Shown in pieces: positions 31,663 through 33,328 of a stretch of DNA of 33,328 nucleotides; position 1 is the stretch's first letter, and every line of letters starts with the position of its first letter. A program made the translations under genes and the position numbers. Source of the stretch: a virus. The stretch lies in IMG/VR virus record IMGVR_UViG_3300030106_006913, positions 1 to 33,328 of that record; one strand, given 5' to 3'. Under the pieces are notes generated by a model, which worked only from the letters and a program-made list of their open reading frames with translations, was not told the origin of the DNA and did no database searches.

Positions 31663-31679
31663 CTTGTTTTACATATATT
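31652..31679 (+). promoter_or_regulatory. Possible antisense promoter facing phoH
   Basis: TTGACA (31652-31657), a 16-base spacer and TATATT (31674-31679) on the plus strand, reading into the 3' end of phoH. No plus-strand gene follows, so a transcript would be antisense to phoH. A chance match is possible. Confidence 0.3.
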
Positions 31680-31680
31680 A

Positions 31681-32397
31681 TTACACTTTCTTGTGTGTTT
31701 CTAATTTGGAAATAATAAATTTTAGTATTTTACTGCGAACAATATCAGTTCTTGTAAATTGGAAAGAATGAATCCCATTTTGTTCTGACTTTTCATCAGA
31801 GAACAAATCAAACATCTCTCCAAAACCTGTTTTGCCATTAATGTCACTCTGCATGAAATCTCCACAGATAATCAACTTGCTATCTTCTCCTAAACGAGTT
31901 ATCAAAGTAGTTAGTTCTTTAAATGTAAAGTTCTGGGCTTCATCAGCAACGATTAGCTTGTTGTTCCAGTTAGCTCCTCTTAAAAAGTTTATAGGAACCG
32001 CAGAAATCCTACCTTTCTGCTTTAAGAATGCCGTATCACCCTCAAAGACGATTTCTTCCAACTTATCATAAAGAGGCATAAGGAAAGGGTTGAATTTCTC
32101 TGCCATATCTCCAGGGAGACTGCCAAGACCTTTATCTGCGCTTTCAGCAATACTTCTTACATAAAGAAGCTCTTTTTCAGTATCTTCAGCCATAAGACGA
32201 AGACAGCCATAAAGGGACATGTAAGTCTTACTTGATCCCGCTGGACCAGAAACAAAGAACATCTTTACTTCGGGGTCTAGGATTGTAGACAGGAATTTGC
32301 GTTGACGGGTCGTGAACTTAAAGTCCCTCTTCTTAAACTTGATCGAGTGGTGGAAGTGGGGCTCCAACTGTAAATTAGACAATTTTTTAAGTGCCAT
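31681..32397 (-). CDS. phoH: PhoH-like P-loop ATPase
   Basis: A 238-residue PhoH-family ATPase. Seen: Walker A GPAGSSKT at 51-58; VRSIAESADKGLGSLPGD at 80-97, the conserved PhoH motif; Walker B LIVADEAQN at 148-156; LIICGDFMQSDI near 175-186; and the family's Arg-containing end. PhoH genes are very common in marine phages; proposed roles range from phosphate stress to RNA handling, and none is proven for phages. It starts with an AAGTGTAA element 13 bases upstream. Its stop codon itself forms GTG-TAA. Unit 6 context (between a tail protein and the zinc ribbon) gives no further clue to function. Confidence 0.95.
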   Translation of the reverse strand: MALKKLSNLQLEPHFHHSIKFKKRDFKFTTRQRKFLSTILDPEVKMFFVSGPAGSSKTYMSLYGCLRLMAEDTEKELLYVRSIAESADKGLGSLPGDMAEKFNPFLMPLYDKLEEIVFEGDTAFLKQKGRISAVPINFLRGANWNNKLIVADEAQNFTFKELTTLITRLGEDSKLIICGDFMQSDINGKTGFGEMFDLFSDEKSEQNGIHSFQFTRTDIVRSKILKFIISKLETHKKV

Positions 32398-32410
32398 ACT
32401 ACAAATGTAT

Positions 32411-32420
32411 TTACACTTAA
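32411..32420 (-). promoter_or_regulatory. AAGTGTAA element of phoH
   Basis: On the minus strand TATAATTTAAGTGTAAAT lies in the 24-base gap before phoH, with AAGTGTAA at 32418-32411. This is close to the string before 16229 (TATAAATAAAAGTGTAAA) and is one of the two best examples of the shared element. Confidence 0.5.
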
Positions 32421-32421
32421 A

Positions 32422-33267
32422 TTATAATTTGATCTGATTTATTGTAGCCGTTGTTGATAAAGTGTCTCCTCCTTGATTTGTGTAGGATTGAGTTAAAACC
32501 CTGCTTCCAGCCGTGAATTTTATTAAATCGGCAATAAATGGGGTAGTGTTACCTATACCAGCAACTGCTACAGATAAAGTGTTGTTGAGTGATTCTCCAC
32601 TGTAGTCAATCAGGTTATTAAGCCCTGTTGAGGTTACTGTTAATTGTTCTTCTACTCCATCGAGCAACATTGTAGAGGCATTTACCGAACCAAGCTCATA
32701 AACTGGGGTTCTGGCATATGCTCTACTAAAACTTATTTGTTGGTTTGTGTTGTTTAAAATATTAGCCGAATCGTTAACAGTGCAAGTATGACCGTATGCA
32801 ATGCGATCACTATCCAAAGGAATCTCCCCTCCAGCATAAGGATTACTATCCCCACTAATTTTACAATCTATAGCTGGGTCCAGTGAAAGAAACTTTGCTT
32901 GAAGCGTAACTGGAGCAAAAGGATCTATAGTAATAGAAACATCTGTAGCATAACATTTATTATAAACTCCACTGCCAAGTTGAATGGTAACATAGTTATC
33001 TTGGTTTGCGTCTAGTAAAAAATCCAATCCCGATACCATTCCAGACTGAAACACACAATCAACAGTAATATCAGCAGTAAGCGGTCCTCCAAAGCCAAAC
33101 TGATCGCTACTAGCAATGGTGCTACCCAGTTTTCTTTTGGGGCTGTGATTTGTATTGTAATTTACATTTGCTTGGGTTGCAGGAACATACCTGTCTACCT
33201 CTGGCGGTGGACTAGAAATACCAGCACCTCCAATATAAACAGGGAACTCGCTATAGGATAAACTCAT
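32422..33267 (-). CDS. Tail-tube-like structural protein, paralogue C
   Basis: A 281-residue beta-rich protein belonging with the three tube-like proteins at 4463, 6512 and 18178. Shared layout: TQANVNYNTNHSPKRKLGST at the start of the first half; CYATDVSITIDPFAPVTLQA followed by KFLSLDPAIDC at its end; QQISFSRAYARTPVYELGS opening the second half. No catalytic motif. It is far from the tail genes and lies upstream of phoH, perhaps next to further tail genes outside the window. It could be a baseplate, tail-tip or decoration protein. A GAGTGTAA element lies nine bases before the start. Confidence 0.64.
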   Translation of the reverse strand: MSLSYSEFPVYIGGAGISSPPPEVDRYVPATQANVNYNTNHSPKRKLGSTIASSDQFGFGGPLTADITVDCVFQSGMVSGLDFLLDANQDNYVTIQLGSGVYNKCYATDVSITIDPFAPVTLQAKFLSLDPAIDCKISGDSNPYAGGEIPLDSDRIAYGHTCTVNDSANILNNTNQQISFSRAYARTPVYELGSVNASTMLLDGVEEQLTVTSTGLNNLIDYSGESLNNTLSVAVAGIGNTTPFIADLIKFTAGSRVLTQSYTNQGGDTLSTTATINQIKL

Positions 33268-33276
33268 TTGTTTTTA

Positions 33277-33284
33277 TTACACTC
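33277..33284 (-). promoter_or_regulatory. GAGTGTAA element before the gene starting at 33267
   Basis: GAGTGTAA on the minus strand (33284-33277), nine bases before the ATG at 33267. It is one of the recurring sites; here it seems to lie within or just after the end of a gene that continues beyond the window. Confidence 0.38.
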
Positions 33285-33328
33285 AGTTTCCCGCCACCAT
33301 CAAACCGAAATTCGCCATAGCATACGAT
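33285..33328 (-). CDS. End of a minus-strand gene cut by the right edge (frame uncertain)
   Basis: Two minus-strand frames are open from the edge. One reads SYAMANFGLMVAGN and stops at TGA near 33285. The other, VCYGEFRFDGGGKLSVIKTN and on, stops at TAG inside the start of the next gene. Gene density here makes a coding end likely, but 14-24 residues are too few to choose the frame or name a product. Confidence 0.3.

Noticed and set aside
1-33328. tRNA genes, CRISPR arrays, integrase, attachment sites or insertion sequences
   Set aside because: None seen by eye. Nearly all of the window is filled by phage genes, and the gaps are too short or lack the needed structures.

Overview
The window is a 33 kb piece of a tailed double-stranded DNA phage genome, most likely from a marine bacteriophage. 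It carries a complete head-packaging set (terminase, portal, prohead protease, decoration protein, HK97-type capsid protein), a long-tail set built round a 2260-residue tape measure, and auxiliary genes often seen in marine phages: class I ribonucleotide reductase, PhoH, a small heat shock protein, a glycosyltransferase and SSB. I see no tRNA, rRNA, CRISPR array, integrase or insertion sequence. No tail sheath gene is visible, so myovirus versus siphovirus cannot be decided here. The host cannot be named. Several genes have Shine-Dalgarno-like leaders, so the host probably uses them.

Layout. (1) 1-1452, minus: nrdB then nrdA (cut by the window edge). (2) 1453-1671: divergent promoter region with a hairpin. 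(3) 1672-4466, plus: sigma-like factor, ssb, glycosyltransferase, hsp20 with its own promoter, and a small FmdB-like protein. (4) 16183 down to 4463, minus: a small protein, two related putative tail assembly proteins, the tape measure, then three tail proteins. (5) 16229-19777, plus: three head-tail joining or tail-completion candidates, the likely major tail tube protein and two small Lys-rich proteins; it diverges from unit 4 through a 45-base promoter region. (6) 33267 down to 19774, minus: a tube-like tail protein, phoH, a zinc-ribbon protein, a second sigma-like factor with a Cys cluster, a putative small terminase, a zinc-finger/ERCC4 nuclease, large terminase, portal, a frameshifted head gene, protease-scaffold fusion, decoration protein and major capsid protein, then a strong terminator and two small genes.

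How it fits together: the enzymes of units 1 and 3 support DNA synthesis and host takeover; unit 6 builds and fills the head; units 4 and 5 build the tail. Genes are tightly packed, many coupled by TAATG or ATGA overlaps. Two sigma-like proteins and a recurring AGTGTAA-type element just upstream of many start codons point to phage-directed transcription.

Most notable: (a) a conserved head-gene segment at 24177-24386 that has no start codon and is reachable only by a -1 shift on an A9 slippery run; (b) a nuclease-like PD-(D/E)XK domain embedded in the tape measure and bracketed by repeated IPNFA motifs; (c) a recurring AGTGTAA intergenic element; (d) a C2H2 zinc finger fused to an ERCC4-type nuclease just upstream of the large terminase; (e) at least four paralogous two-domain tail-tube-like proteins; (f) a carbohydrate-binding-like insert in a gpM-like tail protein.
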